Shown in pieces: positions 53,496 to 62,792 of a stretch of 64,000 nucleotides of DNA. The position numbers and the translations under genes were made by a program. Below the pieces are notes generated by a model that saw only the letters and a program-made list of their open reading frames with translations, did not search any database and was not told where the DNA came from. Origin of the DNA: SIG299 sp964541485 (GTDB lineage Bacteria > Bacillota > Clostridia > Lachnospirales > Lachnospiraceae); contig CAZIQL010000007.1 of the NCBI GenBank assembly GCA_964541485.1, positions 5,338-69,337 of the forward strand, written 5' to 3'. Position 1 is the first letter of the stretch. Every line of letters begins with the position of its first letter.

Positions 53496-54044
53496 TCATT
53501 TTCTCAGCTTCCATTTCATCACTTCATTTCCGTCAAAATCCTTCCAAACAAACAAGCCGTCCTCCAAAAGCATATACCCACGATGGCTGTCCTCCTTCGG
53601 AATCGATGCCGAGCCCGGATTCATATAGACAAATCCCTCGTGCTCCACGCACTTTGGCACATGCGTATGACCGCAAAGCAGGATGTCGCCTTCATGCAGC
53701 GGCGGCGGATTCTGCTCGCCGTATACATGTCCGTGTGTGGCGTACACTAAATGTTTTCCTAAATCTATCACGCAGTAATCCGACAGAATCGGAAACTGAA
53801 GTACCATCTGGTCCACTTCTGTATCGCAATTTCCTCTCACACAGACAATGTCCTGCTTTCTTTCATTCAATAAGGCAATCACGCTCTTTGGTGCATAGTC
53901 CTTCGGCAGATCATTACGCGGACCATGATATAAAACATCTCCAAGCAACAGCATTCTGTCCGCCTGTTCCTTATCAAATGCAGCGAGCAGCTCTTTACAA
54001 TAAAATTCCGAACCGTGAATGTCGGATGCAATCAACCATTTCAT
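53496..54044 (-). CDS. metallophosphoesterase, YfcE/MJ0936 type
   Basis: A 182-residue calcineurin-like phosphodiesterase. Metal motifs: ASDIHGSEFYC (residues 5-15), GDVLYHGPRND, RGNCDTEVDQ and GHTHVPKC, with STPKED-like ending SASIPKEDS. The YfcE group hydrolyses phosphodiesters in vitro; natural substrate unknown. I chose 54044 as start; GATGAGG precedes it and overlaps the FUSC gene stop by a few bases, so the two are coupled. Confidence 0.9.
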   Translation of the reverse strand: MKWLIASDIHGSEFYCKELLAAFDKEQADRMLLLGDVLYHGPRNDLPKDYAPKSVIALLNERKQDIVCVRGNCDTEVDQMVLQFPILSDYCVIDLGKHLVYATHGHVYGEQNPPPLHEGDILLCGHTHVPKCVEHEGFVYMNPGSASIPKEDSHRGYMLLEDGLFVWKDFDGNEVMKWKLRK

Positions 54045-54045
54045 C

Positions 54046-55026
54046 TTAAGCCTCATCCTTTCTGAGTGCTGTAAGCATCTCGCTTCTTATTTTTAATACC
54101 TGACGGACATGGTAATTCATTACGATGTCGCGTTCGGTCGGCTCCTTCGGACAAGCTGCGGATACCGGTGCTTTCTGCTCTTGTAAGCCCACATCTCCTT
54201 GCCCTTCCTCCTGCATCTCACCTACCTGCGGCAGACAAATGCCGCATTCCAAAAACCGCTCCCGGTTTTCCTCGCTCAACTCGCCCGGTTCTCCCATCTG
54301 CCGGAGTAATTCCATTCGCGCCAAAAGCTCTTTTCCCTTTTTCTCACAGGTATGAAAAATTTCCAACTGTTCTTTTTGTCTGCGCAGATGTAACACCAGC
54401 TTTTGATTGGAAAACAGTGTGAGCTGCTCTGCAAAATTAGCCATTTTCTTTTCCATAATCTCCGGGTCCGGCAGATGTGCATCACCATCAAACATATCTT
54501 CCAAAAAGAGAAGAAGCTCCTTGTCCAGGCTTTCTGCAATCGCATGGATTTTCCGGCTGTTATCATATGGCGCAATCAGAATGTTAATTAACAGTCCGAC
54601 CAAAAGACCGATTGCCGTATCCCAGATACGCCCAAAAGCATAGGAAAACGGATCTGTCCCCGGTGACGTACAAAGCATTACGACAACAAAGCAGGCAAGG
54701 GATGGTGAAAATTGAAAGTGCAACACATTGTAAAGCGTAATAACCAGAATTACACCGATTCCCGTTGCCACCAGATGTGGCATCGGAAGGGAAATCAAAA
54801 GCAGACCTGCCATTGCACCAAACAAAACACCGACAATCTGTGACAGACAGGATTCCACCGACTCCTTAAACGTCGGCTGTACTGCTGCCATTGCGCCAAG
54901 CATTGCAAAAATCAGTTTCGATGTGGTTGCCCCGTAAAAATCCACAATCACCATCGCAACAATAATTGCCATCGTTGTCTTTAATGTTCTCATTCCGATA
55001 TGAAGCCGAAACCACCTTTTCCGCAC
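54046..55026 (-). CDS. aromatic acid exporter / FUSC-like membrane protein
   Basis: A 326-residue protein: five or six transmembrane helices in the first 150 residues (LKTTMAIIVAMVIVDFYGAT, IVGVLFGAMAGLLLISLPMP), then a long cytoplasmic helical tail, the ArAE_1/DUF939 layout. I chose a GTG start at 55026 because a strong AGGAGG lies six bases upstream; the ATG at 55044 would put that ribosome site inside the coding region. Family members export small aromatic or toxic acids; substrate unknown. Confidence 0.82.
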   Translation of the reverse strand: MRKRWFRLHIGMRTLKTTMAIIVAMVIVDFYGATTSKLIFAMLGAMAAVQPTFKESVESCLSQIVGVLFGAMAGLLLISLPMPHLVATGIGVILVITLYNVLHFQFSPSLACFVVVMLCTSPGTDPFSYAFGRIWDTAIGLLVGLLINILIAPYDNSRKIHAIAESLDKELLLFLEDMFDGDAHLPDPEIMEKKMANFAEQLTLFSNQKLVLHLRRQKEQLEIFHTCEKKGKELLARMELLRQMGEPGELSEENRERFLECGICLPQVGEMQEEGQGDVGLQEQKAPVSAACPKEPTERDIVMNYHVRQVLKIRSEMLTALRKDEA

Positions 55027-55046
55027 GATTTTCCTCCTATACATGA

Positions 55047-55076
55047 TGAGTCACAGAACCCCTGCCCTGTGACTCA
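55047..55076 (-). promoter_or_regulatory. 10-bp-stem hairpin in front of the FUSC gene
   Basis: Perfect TGAGTCACAG / CTGTGACTCA with a 10-nt loop, between pepF and the FUSC ribosome site; no T run. A processing or attenuation site is possible. Confidence 0.4.
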
Positions 55077-55093
55077 TCCATAACTATCCCTTA

Positions 55094-56893
55094 TTATTTC
55101 ACTAACTCTTCCATTTCATCGATAAGTCTGCCAAACATTTCAAGACCTGCATTGACCGGTTCCGGAGTAGTCATATCTACCCCTGCAATCTTTAACAGCT
55201 CAATCGGAGACTTCGAACGTCCGCCGGAAAGGAACTTCTTATAATCTTCTACCGCCGGTGCACCTTCCTTTAAAATACGGTGTGCCAGTGCTACTGCTGC
55301 CGAGAAGCCGGTTGCATACTGATAAACATAGAAATTGTAATAGAAATGAGGAATTCTTGCCCATTCCATTGCAATATCTTCATCCACTGTCATCTCGTCC
55401 CCGAAATACTTCTTATTTAAGTCATAATAAAGTGCACTGAGTGCATCCGGAGTCAAACTCTCGCCGCGTTCACACATTTCATGTGTTCGAAGTTCAAATT
55501 CCGCAAACATGGTCTGGCGGTAAACCGTACCACGGAAGCTCTCTAAGAAGTGGTTGATTAAATATGCTCTCTGTACCTTGTCTGTCGTCTGCTCAAGCAG
55601 GTGCTCCATTAAGAGAACCTCGTTACAAGTAGAAGCCACTTCCGCAACAAAAATCACATAGCGGGAATCTACGTGCGGCTGCGTCTTGTTAGACAAATAG
55701 GAATGCATAGCATGTCCCATCTCATGAGCCAGTGTGAACATACTGTCTAACGTATCGTTATGATTTAACAAAACATACGGATGAACACCATACACTCCTG
55801 CAGAATACGCACCACTTCTCTTGCCTTCATTTTCATAAACATCAATCCAACGGTTTTCAAAGCCTTCCTTAATTACTGCGCGGTAATCTTCTCCAAGAGG
55901 TGCAAGTGCATCATATACAGTCTGCTTTGCCTGTTCAAAAGGAATTTTTACATCCGCTTCCTTTACGAGCGGCACATACAAATCATACATATGAAGTTCG
56001 TCCACGCCAAGAATCTTCTTGCGAAGCGCCACATAGCGGTGCATTTTATCCAGATTATTATGCACTGCTTCAATCAGGTTGTGATATACAGAAGACGGTA
56101 CGTTAGTGCCATCCACGGCTGCTTCCAGACAACTGTTGTACTTTCTCGCCTTCGCAGAGAAATTGTGAGCCTTTAACTTGCCCGCATAAACCGCACCAAG
56201 GGTGTTCCTAAAACTCTTATACGTCGCATACATTGCCTGAAACGCTTCTTTTCTGACTCTGCGGTCGCTGCTCTCTAAGAAAGAAATGTATCTTCCGTGT
56301 GTCAGGCGTACCTTTTCTCCGTTTTCGTCCGTAATCTCAGGGAATGACAGATCCGCATTATTAAACATGGAGAATACTCTGTCTGAGGTTCCCGTTACAT
56401 CACCTGCGGATGCCATAAGCTGCTCCATCTCCGGAGTAAGCATATGCTCTTTTCTTCTTAATACGTTGTTAATGGCATTGCGGAACACCTCTAATTTCGG
56501 TTCATCGGCAAAAAACTTCTCCAACATTTCTTTCGGAATCGCAAGGAGCTCCGGTACCAAAAACGCAGACTGCTCGTCAATCTTTACAAACAGGTTGGAT
56601 ACCTGCATAACCAGTGCCTGATTCTCGGTGTTGGTTGTGTCCACATCCGAACAACGACTTGCGTAACTGTATGCCATGCCTCCGATACGGCCTATTTCAT
56701 CGTCCAGATAAAATGCCTGGTACAAATTTTCTGCAGATTCGCCTAACTTACCTTGATAAGCCACTAACTGTTCTGCCAGTTCTTTCACCTTTTCCAAATC
56801 TGCTTTCCATGCATCGAGGTTTGCATACATATCTTCTACTTTCCATGTGTTTTCTAACTTTACTTCACTTCTTTTTGGTAATTCCTTTGCCAC
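55094..56893 (-). CDS. pepF: oligoendopeptidase F
   Basis: A 599-residue M3B metallopeptidase that cleaves short peptides in the cytoplasm. The zinc motif is LAHEMGHAMHSY (about residue 386), with the third ligand Glu in FVAEVASTCNEVLLMEHLL. The N-terminal oligopeptidase domain (about 1-190) includes NTWKVEDMYANLDAW. Late motifs FAEFELRTHEMCERG and FYNFYVYQYATGFSAA are family-specific. Length is normal. 25 bp separate it from hflC. Confidence 0.96.
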   Translation of the reverse strand: MAKELPKRSEVKLENTWKVEDMYANLDAWKADLEKVKELAEQLVAYQGKLGESAENLYQAFYLDDEIGRIGGMAYSYASRCSDVDTTNTENQALVMQVSNLFVKIDEQSAFLVPELLAIPKEMLEKFFADEPKLEVFRNAINNVLRRKEHMLTPEMEQLMASAGDVTGTSDRVFSMFNNADLSFPEITDENGEKVRLTHGRYISFLESSDRRVRKEAFQAMYATYKSFRNTLGAVYAGKLKAHNFSAKARKYNSCLEAAVDGTNVPSSVYHNLIEAVHNNLDKMHRYVALRKKILGVDELHMYDLYVPLVKEADVKIPFEQAKQTVYDALAPLGEDYRAVIKEGFENRWIDVYENEGKRSGAYSAGVYGVHPYVLLNHNDTLDSMFTLAHEMGHAMHSYLSNKTQPHVDSRYVIFVAEVASTCNEVLLMEHLLEQTTDKVQRAYLINHFLESFRGTVYRQTMFAEFELRTHEMCERGESLTPDALSALYYDLNKKYFGDEMTVDEDIAMEWARIPHFYYNFYVYQYATGFSAAVALAHRILKEGAPAVEDYKKFLSGGRSKSPIELLKIAGVDMTTPEPVNAGLEMFGRLIDEMEELVK

Positions 56894-56917
56894 TGTTTTG
56901 TCCTCATCTTTCTTCCA

Positions 56918-57832
56918 TTATTCAATAGTATTAAAAATCTGTGCAATCGGCGAATCCTCATCCAAAATGAGCGTTTTGTTCCCACCGATCAATGCCACCT
57001 TTGCTGCATCTAAAGATAATACAAACGTATAAAAATCGCTTCTCGCTTCATCTGCATACACATTCGAAAGGATTCTCATATACTCCGCTTCGCCTTCTGC
57101 AATGATTGCCGCTGCATTTGCATTTGCTTCAGAAACACTGATGGCTATCTCATAATCCGTCTGTGTACGGATTTTGGTTGCCTCCGCTTCGCCTTCTGCA
57201 ATGTAGGAAGCTGCAATATTATTTCTTTCCGAAATCATACGTTCATATACAGCAGCCTTATTATCATCCGGCAAATCCAGACGCTTAATCTCCACATCTA
57301 AAAGTTCAATACCGTACTGCGCCATGGAATCTCCCAGATTGTCCATAATCATCTGAGTCAGTTCTCCGTCACGTCCGCTGATGACTTCTGCCTGATCAAG
57401 ACTGGAAATTACATTTTTCATTGCCATGAACACAGAGGCATTAATTCGGCTTTCTGCATTTGCCACCTGGGAATTTAATGTCTGCACAAACAACTGCGGA
57501 TCATTAATTCTCCAAAGCACATAGCTGTCTGCCACCATCGTCTTTTTGTCCTTTGTGATGACATCCGAAGGTGCCAGGTCATAGAGTAAAACCTGCTTCG
57601 GAAGCGTGTCCACCGTCTGTACAAACGGCACCTTAAAGGTAAGACCTGCTTCATCCACGATGTGATCAATCTTTCCAAATTGCTTAATTAACGTGTATTC
57701 ATTCTCATGGGTAACTACCATCGATGTTCCGAGAACCATAATGGCAGCAACCGCTACAACTGCAAGGACTACTTTAATCACAGAACCCCTGCTGTTATTT
57801 CTCTTCTTTTCCGGCATTACGTATTCTTCCAT
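56918..57832 (-). CDS. hflC: HflC-like SPFH/band 7 protein
   Basis: A 304-residue protein with one N-terminal transmembrane helix (about 17-37) and a band 7 domain (EYTLIKQFGKIDHIVDEAGL, TFKVPFVQTVDTLPKQVLLY), then a coiled coil rich in Glu and Ala (IAEGEAEATKIRT, IAEGEAEYMRILS). With HflK it forms a membrane cage around FtsH in E. coli and modulates its protease activity. It lies 11 bp after hflK, the usual order. Confidence 0.92.
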   Translation of the reverse strand: MEEYVMPEKKRNNSRGSVIKVVLAVVAVAAIMVLGTSMVVTHENEYTLIKQFGKIDHIVDEAGLTFKVPFVQTVDTLPKQVLLYDLAPSDVITKDKKTMVADSYVLWRINDPQLFVQTLNSQVANAESRINASVFMAMKNVISSLDQAEVISGRDGELTQMIMDNLGDSMAQYGIELLDVEIKRLDLPDDNKAAVYERMISERNNIAASYIAEGEAEATKIRTQTDYEIAISVSEANANAAAIIAEGEAEYMRILSNVYADEARSDFYTFVLSLDAAKVALIGGNKTLILDEDSPIAQIFNTIE

Positions 57833-57843
57833 GTCAGTCCCTC

Positions 57844-58788
57844 CTATTCTGTAAAGGAATCGAGCGGCAGAATCTTCTGCACACTTCCATCCCCGTTGTC
57901 GATGATGACTTCCATATTCGGAAGAATTTCCTGCATGGTTTCAAAGAACATACGCTGCTTTGTAATCAGAGGATACTTTATATATTCCTCATACAATGCA
58001 TTAAATCTGGCAGCCTGTCCCTCCGCTTCGTTGATACGTGCCTGCTTTTCTGCCTCAGCCTGCTTTAAAATCTGGTCCACCTGAGCCTCTGCCTGCGGAA
58101 GCATCTCACTGCGATATTTATTTGCATTGTTGATTGCTGTTTCCTTGCCCTGTTTTGCAGTTTCTACTGCCTTAAACGCTTCAATTACCGCATCTGTCGG
58201 CGGCTCAGCATCCTGAATGGATACATTCACAAGCTGGATACCGATATCCCGAATCTCCAGCTGCTCCATCAGCTCTGTCTTAATTTTTGACTGAATTTCA
58301 CTCTTTCCGGTGGTGATGACACTGTCTACGTCATACGAACCGATAACCGAACGGATACAACCCTGTGCCATATTCTTTAATATTGTCACCGGATCCTCCG
58401 AAGCATACAGCGCCTTAATCGGATCGCTTACCTTGTACTCAAGAAAGAAATCCACATTTACAAAGTTGTAGTCCGAGGTAATCATTAAGGATTCCTCTTC
58501 AATCGCCCTATCTGTCTTTAAATCGTAACCGATGGCAAGGCCCTTAATTGTGGTATCCACCTTGGTTACCTGCTGGATGAACGGAAACTTAAAGTGAAGC
58601 CCCGGTGTACTCACCGATTCCGGCTTACCAAAGGTAGTAACCACTGCCTGCTCCTGTTCACCGATGGTGTAGTAACAGTTAAATCCAAAAATCGCAACCA
58701 CTACAACCAGCACGACGATTTTTACTACACGCATCAACTTTTTTGTGTCGTTTGCATTCATTCTCCTGTCAGTCCTTTCTTTTGGCAT
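57844..58788 (-). CDS. hflK: HflK-like SPFH/band 7 protein
   Basis: A 314-residue partner of HflC: transmembrane helix at about 23-45, then the band 7 domain (EQEQAVVTTFGKPESVSTPGL, HFKFPFIQQVTKVDTTIKG), a helical coil (AETAKQGKETAINNANKYRS-like region) and a short C-terminus. I kept the start at 58788, with GGGAG ten bases upstream; a shorter start at MNANDTKK is possible. The gene follows the HAD phosphatase by 18 bp. Confidence 0.9.
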   Translation of the reverse strand: MPKERTDRRMNANDTKKLMRVVKIVVLVVVVAIFGFNCYYTIGEQEQAVVTTFGKPESVSTPGLHFKFPFIQQVTKVDTTIKGLAIGYDLKTDRAIEEESLMITSDYNFVNVDFFLEYKVSDPIKALYASEDPVTILKNMAQGCIRSVIGSYDVDSVITTGKSEIQSKIKTELMEQLEIRDIGIQLVNVSIQDAEPPTDAVIEAFKAVETAKQGKETAINNANKYRSEMLPQAEAQVDQILKQAEAEKQARINEAEGQAARFNALYEEYIKYPLITKQRMFFETMQEILPNMEVIIDNGDGSVQKILPLDSFTE

Positions 58789-58806
58789 ATGCCTATTTCT
58801 CCCATG

Positions 58807-59454
58807 TTACATGTACACAATCTGCTGTGCCATGTCCTCTACGGTTTCTGCGATATAGTCAGCACCTGCTGCCTCCATTTCTTCCCTGTCGCCAAAACCA
58901 TATAAAACACCCATACATTTCAGTCCGCACGCCCTGGCACCTTCCACGTCAAATTTCCGGTCACCCACCATAAGCACGTCCGACTTGTCTGTAATGTTAT
59001 GTTTTTCCAGCGCATAGCGGATGACCGCTTCTTTACTGTTACGCACATGGTCGGTAGATGCACCGCAAATATCATCAAAATATCCGTCCAGATGAAAATG
59101 CTGCAACACCTTCTCTGCCATGTGCTCCGGCTTAGAAGTCGCAACAATCAGAACCTTTCCTGCTTCCTTAAGGCGCTGCAACGCCTCTTCCATCCCCGGA
59201 TACACGGAATTTTCATACAATCCGATTGGAATGTAACGTTCCCTGTAAAGTTCCACAGCACGTGCCGCCGTCTCCTTATCAAAGCCAAAACCTTCCCTGA
59301 AGCTTTGCTCCAGGGGAGGTCCGATAAACTGCTCTAATGTACTTAACTCCTCTACCTCAATTCCAAAGTGATGAAGCGCATACTGGAAGCACTTTGTAAT
59401 CCCTTCTCTGGAATCGGTAATCGTACCGTCTAAGTCCATAAAAATATAATCCAT
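58807..59454 (-). CDS. HAD hydrolase, phosphoglycolate-phosphatase-like
   Basis: A 215-residue HAD subfamily IA enzyme: motif I FMDLDGTITDSREGI, the cap domain with IGPPLEQSFREGFGF, motif II in LIVATSKPE, Lys before VIRYAL, and motif IV VGDRKFDVEGARACG. The layout matches Gph/PpaX-like phosphatases, which repair phosphoglycolate or pyrophosphate. Real substrate unknown. It lies between the phosphohexomutase and hflK genes on one strand, likely one transcript. Confidence 0.9.
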   Translation of the reverse strand: MDYIFMDLDGTITDSREGITKCFQYALHHFGIEVEELSTLEQFIGPPLEQSFREGFGFDKETAARAVELYRERYIPIGLYENSVYPGMEEALQRLKEAGKVLIVATSKPEHMAEKVLQHFHLDGYFDDICGASTDHVRNSKEAVIRYALEKHNITDKSDVLMVGDRKFDVEGARACGLKCMGVLYGFGDREEMEAAGADYIAETVEDMAQQIVYM

Positions 59455-59479
59455 GTAAACCCTCTCTTATACATCCACC

Positions 59480-61213
59480 TTAAAAGGCGTTAATCATCGC
59501 ATTTACGCTGTCAGCCAGTGCCTTGGACTTTGCATCTGCATCTGCAAGGGAGGTACCCACAACACCGTAATACAGCTTGATCTTTGGCTCTGTACCGGAT
59601 GGACGGATACAAATCCATGTATTGCCTTCCATATCAAAGTACAGAACGTTGGAGGATGGAAGACCGGTTGATGTTTCCTCTCCTGTTGCAAGGTTCTTAA
59701 TGATATCCTTCTTGTAATCGCGGATAGCTGTAATCTTGTAGCCGCCCACTTCCTTCGGAGGATTCTCACGAAGTGCGGTCATGATGCTCTGAATCTTTTC
59801 AAGACCTTCAATACCCTTCATGGTAACGGATACGATGCCATCCTTATAATATCCATAGCGCTCGTAGAGCTCAATCATTGCATCCCAGAGCGTCATGTTC
59901 TTTGTCTTATAGTAAGCTGCTGCTTCACAAAGAGCCATCGTAGCCACAATAGCATCCTTATCTCTTGCATGGTCGCCGATTAAGCAGCCGTAGCTTTCTT
60001 CAAAACCGAATAAATATGTGCCGGTGCCCTTCTGCTCAAATTCAAGCATCTTCTGTCCGATGAACTTAAAGCCTGTCAGACATTCGTACAGGGCAACACC
60101 GTAGTGCTTAGCAATTGCCTTTGCCATATCGGTACTAACGATTGTCTCAATCAGCGCACCGTTTGCAGGTAATCCGCCGTTTACTTCCTTCCTCTGGCCG
60201 ATTTCATAGTCTGCAAGAAGACAGCCGGACATGTTACCGGTTAAGGTAATGTATTCGCCGCTCTTTGTATCCTTTACATAAACACCAAGACGGTCTGCGT
60301 CAGGGTCAGTTGCAAGAACTAAGTCTGCATCGATTTCCTTTGCAAGCTTCAGACCAAGCGCGAATGCTTCTGCCGCTTCCGGATTCGGATAGCTTACGGT
60401 TGGGAAATTACCATCCGGCAATTCCTGCTCTTTTACGACATATACATTCTCAAATCCAAGCTCTGCAAGTACGCGTCTTACCGGAATATTACCTGTACCG
60501 TGAAGTGGTGTGTAAACAATCTTTAAGTCCTTTGCCACAGCCTTGATTGCTTCCGGATGAAGCACAAGCTTCTTTAAGGTTTCCATGTACTTATCATCGA
60601 TTTCCTTACCAATCACATGATAAAGACCTGCTGCCACAGCCTCTTCCTCCGGCATTGTCTTTACGTTATCAAAGCTTGTAACAGCCTTTACTTCCTTTAA
60701 AATCTCTACATCATGAGGAGGTGTAATCTGTGCACCGTCCTCCCAGTATGCCTTGTATCCGTTATATTCCGGAGGATTATGGCTTGCGGTGATATTGATA
60801 CCTGCGATACAGCCAAGTTCTCTTAAAGCAAAGGATAATTCCGGAGTCGGACGTAAGCTTTCAAAAATGTAAACCGGAATGCCGTTTGCACAAAGACAGA
60901 GCGCTGCTTCCTTTGCAAACTCCGGAGACATGCGGCGGGAGTCAAATGCAATCGCCACACCCTGCGCCTGCTTGCCCGCACGGATAATATAATTTGCAAG
61001 ACCCTGCGTAGCCTTACGTACGGTATAAACGTTCATACGGTTGATACCTGCTCCGATAATACCGCGCAGACCGCCTGTACCAAATTCAAGCTCGGTATAA
61101 AAACGTTCCTTAATTTCCTTCTCATCCCCGCGGATAGCCTCTAACTCCTTCTTTGTTGCCTCATCAAAATACGGATTGCTTAACCACTCTTCATAAATTG
61201 CTCTGTAACTCAT
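59480..61213 (-). CDS. phosphoglucomutase / phosphomannomutase family enzyme
   Basis: A 577-residue alpha-D-phosphohexomutase, the long PgcA type of Firmicutes. The phosphoserine loop is ITASHNPPEYNGYKAYW (Ser near residue 138), metal-binding DPDADRLG, sugar-binding GFEESYGCL and phosphate-binding RPSGTEPKIKLYY. It interconverts glucose-1-P and glucose-6-P for wall and glycogen precursors. Start at 61213 chosen because AAGGAGG precedes MSYRAIYEEW. It is the first gene of a run towards hflC. Confidence 0.95.
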   Translation of the reverse strand: MSYRAIYEEWLSNPYFDEATKKELEAIRGDEKEIKERFYTELEFGTGGLRGIIGAGINRMNVYTVRKATQGLANYIIRAGKQAQGVAIAFDSRRMSPEFAKEAALCLCANGIPVYIFESLRPTPELSFALRELGCIAGINITASHNPPEYNGYKAYWEDGAQITPPHDVEILKEVKAVTSFDNVKTMPEEEAVAAGLYHVIGKEIDDKYMETLKKLVLHPEAIKAVAKDLKIVYTPLHGTGNIPVRRVLAELGFENVYVVKEQELPDGNFPTVSYPNPEAAEAFALGLKLAKEIDADLVLATDPDADRLGVYVKDTKSGEYITLTGNMSGCLLADYEIGQRKEVNGGLPANGALIETIVSTDMAKAIAKHYGVALYECLTGFKFIGQKMLEFEQKGTGTYLFGFEESYGCLIGDHARDKDAIVATMALCEAAAYYKTKNMTLWDAMIELYERYGYYKDGIVSVTMKGIEGLEKIQSIMTALRENPPKEVGGYKITAIRDYKKDIIKNLATGEETSTGLPSSNVLYFDMEGNTWICIRPSGTEPKIKLYYGVVGTSLADADAKSKALADSVNAMINAF

Positions 61214-61304
61214 TTGAATCCTCCTTAACATTAGAATTGTAACTGCTTTTATTTTATCAAATTCAGTTCTTCCCTGCAACAGTTATTACGTTGCAGGATA
61301 GACA

Positions 61305-62771
61305 TTACGGGAAACTGTACCAGGAATCCATTCCATCATCCTTTCCGTCACACTGGTATTTGCTCACCGTGCCGTCCTTCTTTATAATCATCAGTTCATA
61401 AGACCCGATAATTTTCTCAAAATCAATTGGTACAATACCAAGATAAATCTCATCCAGATATACTTCTGCACCCTCCGGCTCAATAATGTAAATCGCGCAT
61501 TCAAAATCTAATTCATACATCTCTAACCCCTGAATAGAAACCGACATCTGTCCCGGCGTCGGTGTTGGCGTAGGCGTTAAAGTCACCTCCGGGGCCTCGG
61601 TTATGCCCGGCGTTGCCACCGGTGTCGTTGTGACCTCCGGGTCGGCTGTCGGTGTCGGAGTGGCAGTCGGATCAGGCGTCGGTGTCGGAACATTCTCCTT
61701 TAAATACACCGTCAGGTGCATTGTCGGTTCCTCCACCCGAAGTGTCGCAGTATAGGACACATAACCGCCTTCGGCAAATTCAATCTGGTACGTACCGTAA
61801 TCCAGCCGGATCCCGTCACTGTATGCCGTTTTTACACCGTCGATATAAAGGGTTGCCCCCAATGGCTCCACAGCAAACGTCACATCACATACCTGTATCG
61901 GTCCGCGTCCGTACTCAAACAGATTAAATTCCGTTCTGGTATCTCTTGAAACAACCAGCGTTTCCGTTCCACTGTACTGCCCGCTGCTTACAGTAACCAC
62001 ATAGGTACCTTCTCTTACCACATAAGTGCCTGTCTCAGTCACTGTATCAATTCTGGTATTCCCGATTGTGATTGTTCCACCGACGAAATCCTCATGATTT
62101 GTCAACGCAATCGTTCCGTGTCCCTTCGTCACCACAATCTCATAAATTTCTGAGCCCTTGCCGCGTACGGTCACAATATCTGTCTTCGTATTTATGTCGG
62201 CAAGCGAAATCTGCTTACCGTTATTCATCACGCAGACCGATTCACTATAACGGTAATTCTGGTTACGGAACGAAATCTTATCCGAAGTAATGGTCAGGGA
62301 GTCCACGCCGGTTTTTTCCCAAATACCGTTGTCCTCCTTGGATTCGGTACGCACAACCGCTTCCTTTCCTTCGGAAACAGTCGCTTTATCTGTATTCACC
62401 GTAAATATATAAAGACCTCCGACCTCTAGCTGTCCCGCCGTTATCTGTGTGCCGTAGCCGTCAAAAAACGCTGTGGCTCCGGTATAAACAAGTGTTGTTT
62501 TTTCTCCTTCCGGTACCACACAGACAGTAACTATCTTGTTTTCTTTCTCTACCCCCAGCACTACCGCCACACACTCCTCCTCCGGTGACGGTGTAACAGA
62601 CAGTCCGGACGGATTTTCCGCTTTTTTTGTCGGTTGGTTTTTCCCTACCTGCGTCTCTTCCCCCTCCGGCAAAAACAAAATGACAACACTGAATAACATC
62701 AGAATAACCAATGTAAACATCAGGGCAATCGCACCGCTGTGAGATGTTCTCTTTCTTCTTTGGTTCTCCAT
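61305..62771 (-). CDS. membrane-anchored PEGA-domain protein with Thr-Pro linker
   Basis: A 488-residue protein: transmembrane anchor at about 13-33, an external region of beta-rich domains, and two PEGA-type modules (VTFAVEPLGATLYIDGVKT near 300 and AIYIIEPEGAEVYLDEIYLG near 435). Between them lies a low-complexity linker of repeated Thr-Pro (TPTPDPTATPTPTADP and similar, about 365-410), a flexible spacer likely in the wall. PEGA domains are structural modules in surface proteins. Specific role unknown. It follows a CotS-type gene by 21 bp. Confidence 0.82.
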   Translation of the reverse strand: MENQRRKRTSHSGAIALMFTLVILMLFSVVILFLPEGEETQVGKNQPTKKAENPSGLSVTPSPEEECVAVVLGVEKENKIVTVCVVPEGEKTTLVYTGATAFFDGYGTQITAGQLEVGGLYIFTVNTDKATVSEGKEAVVRTESKEDNGIWEKTGVDSLTITSDKISFRNQNYRYSESVCVMNNGKQISLADINTKTDIVTVRGKGSEIYEIVVTKGHGTIALTNHEDFVGGTITIGNTRIDTVTETGTYVVREGTYVVTVSSGQYSGTETLVVSRDTRTEFNLFEYGRGPIQVCDVTFAVEPLGATLYIDGVKTAYSDGIRLDYGTYQIEFAEGGYVSYTATLRVEEPTMHLTVYLKENVPTPTPDPTATPTPTADPEVTTTPVATPGITEAPEVTLTPTPTPTPGQMSVSIQGLEMYELDFECAIYIIEPEGAEVYLDEIYLGIVPIDFEKIIGSYELMIIKKDGTVSKYQCDGKDDGMDSWYSFP

Positions 62772-62792
62772 TTTCTTCTCCTTCCGCTCGGT

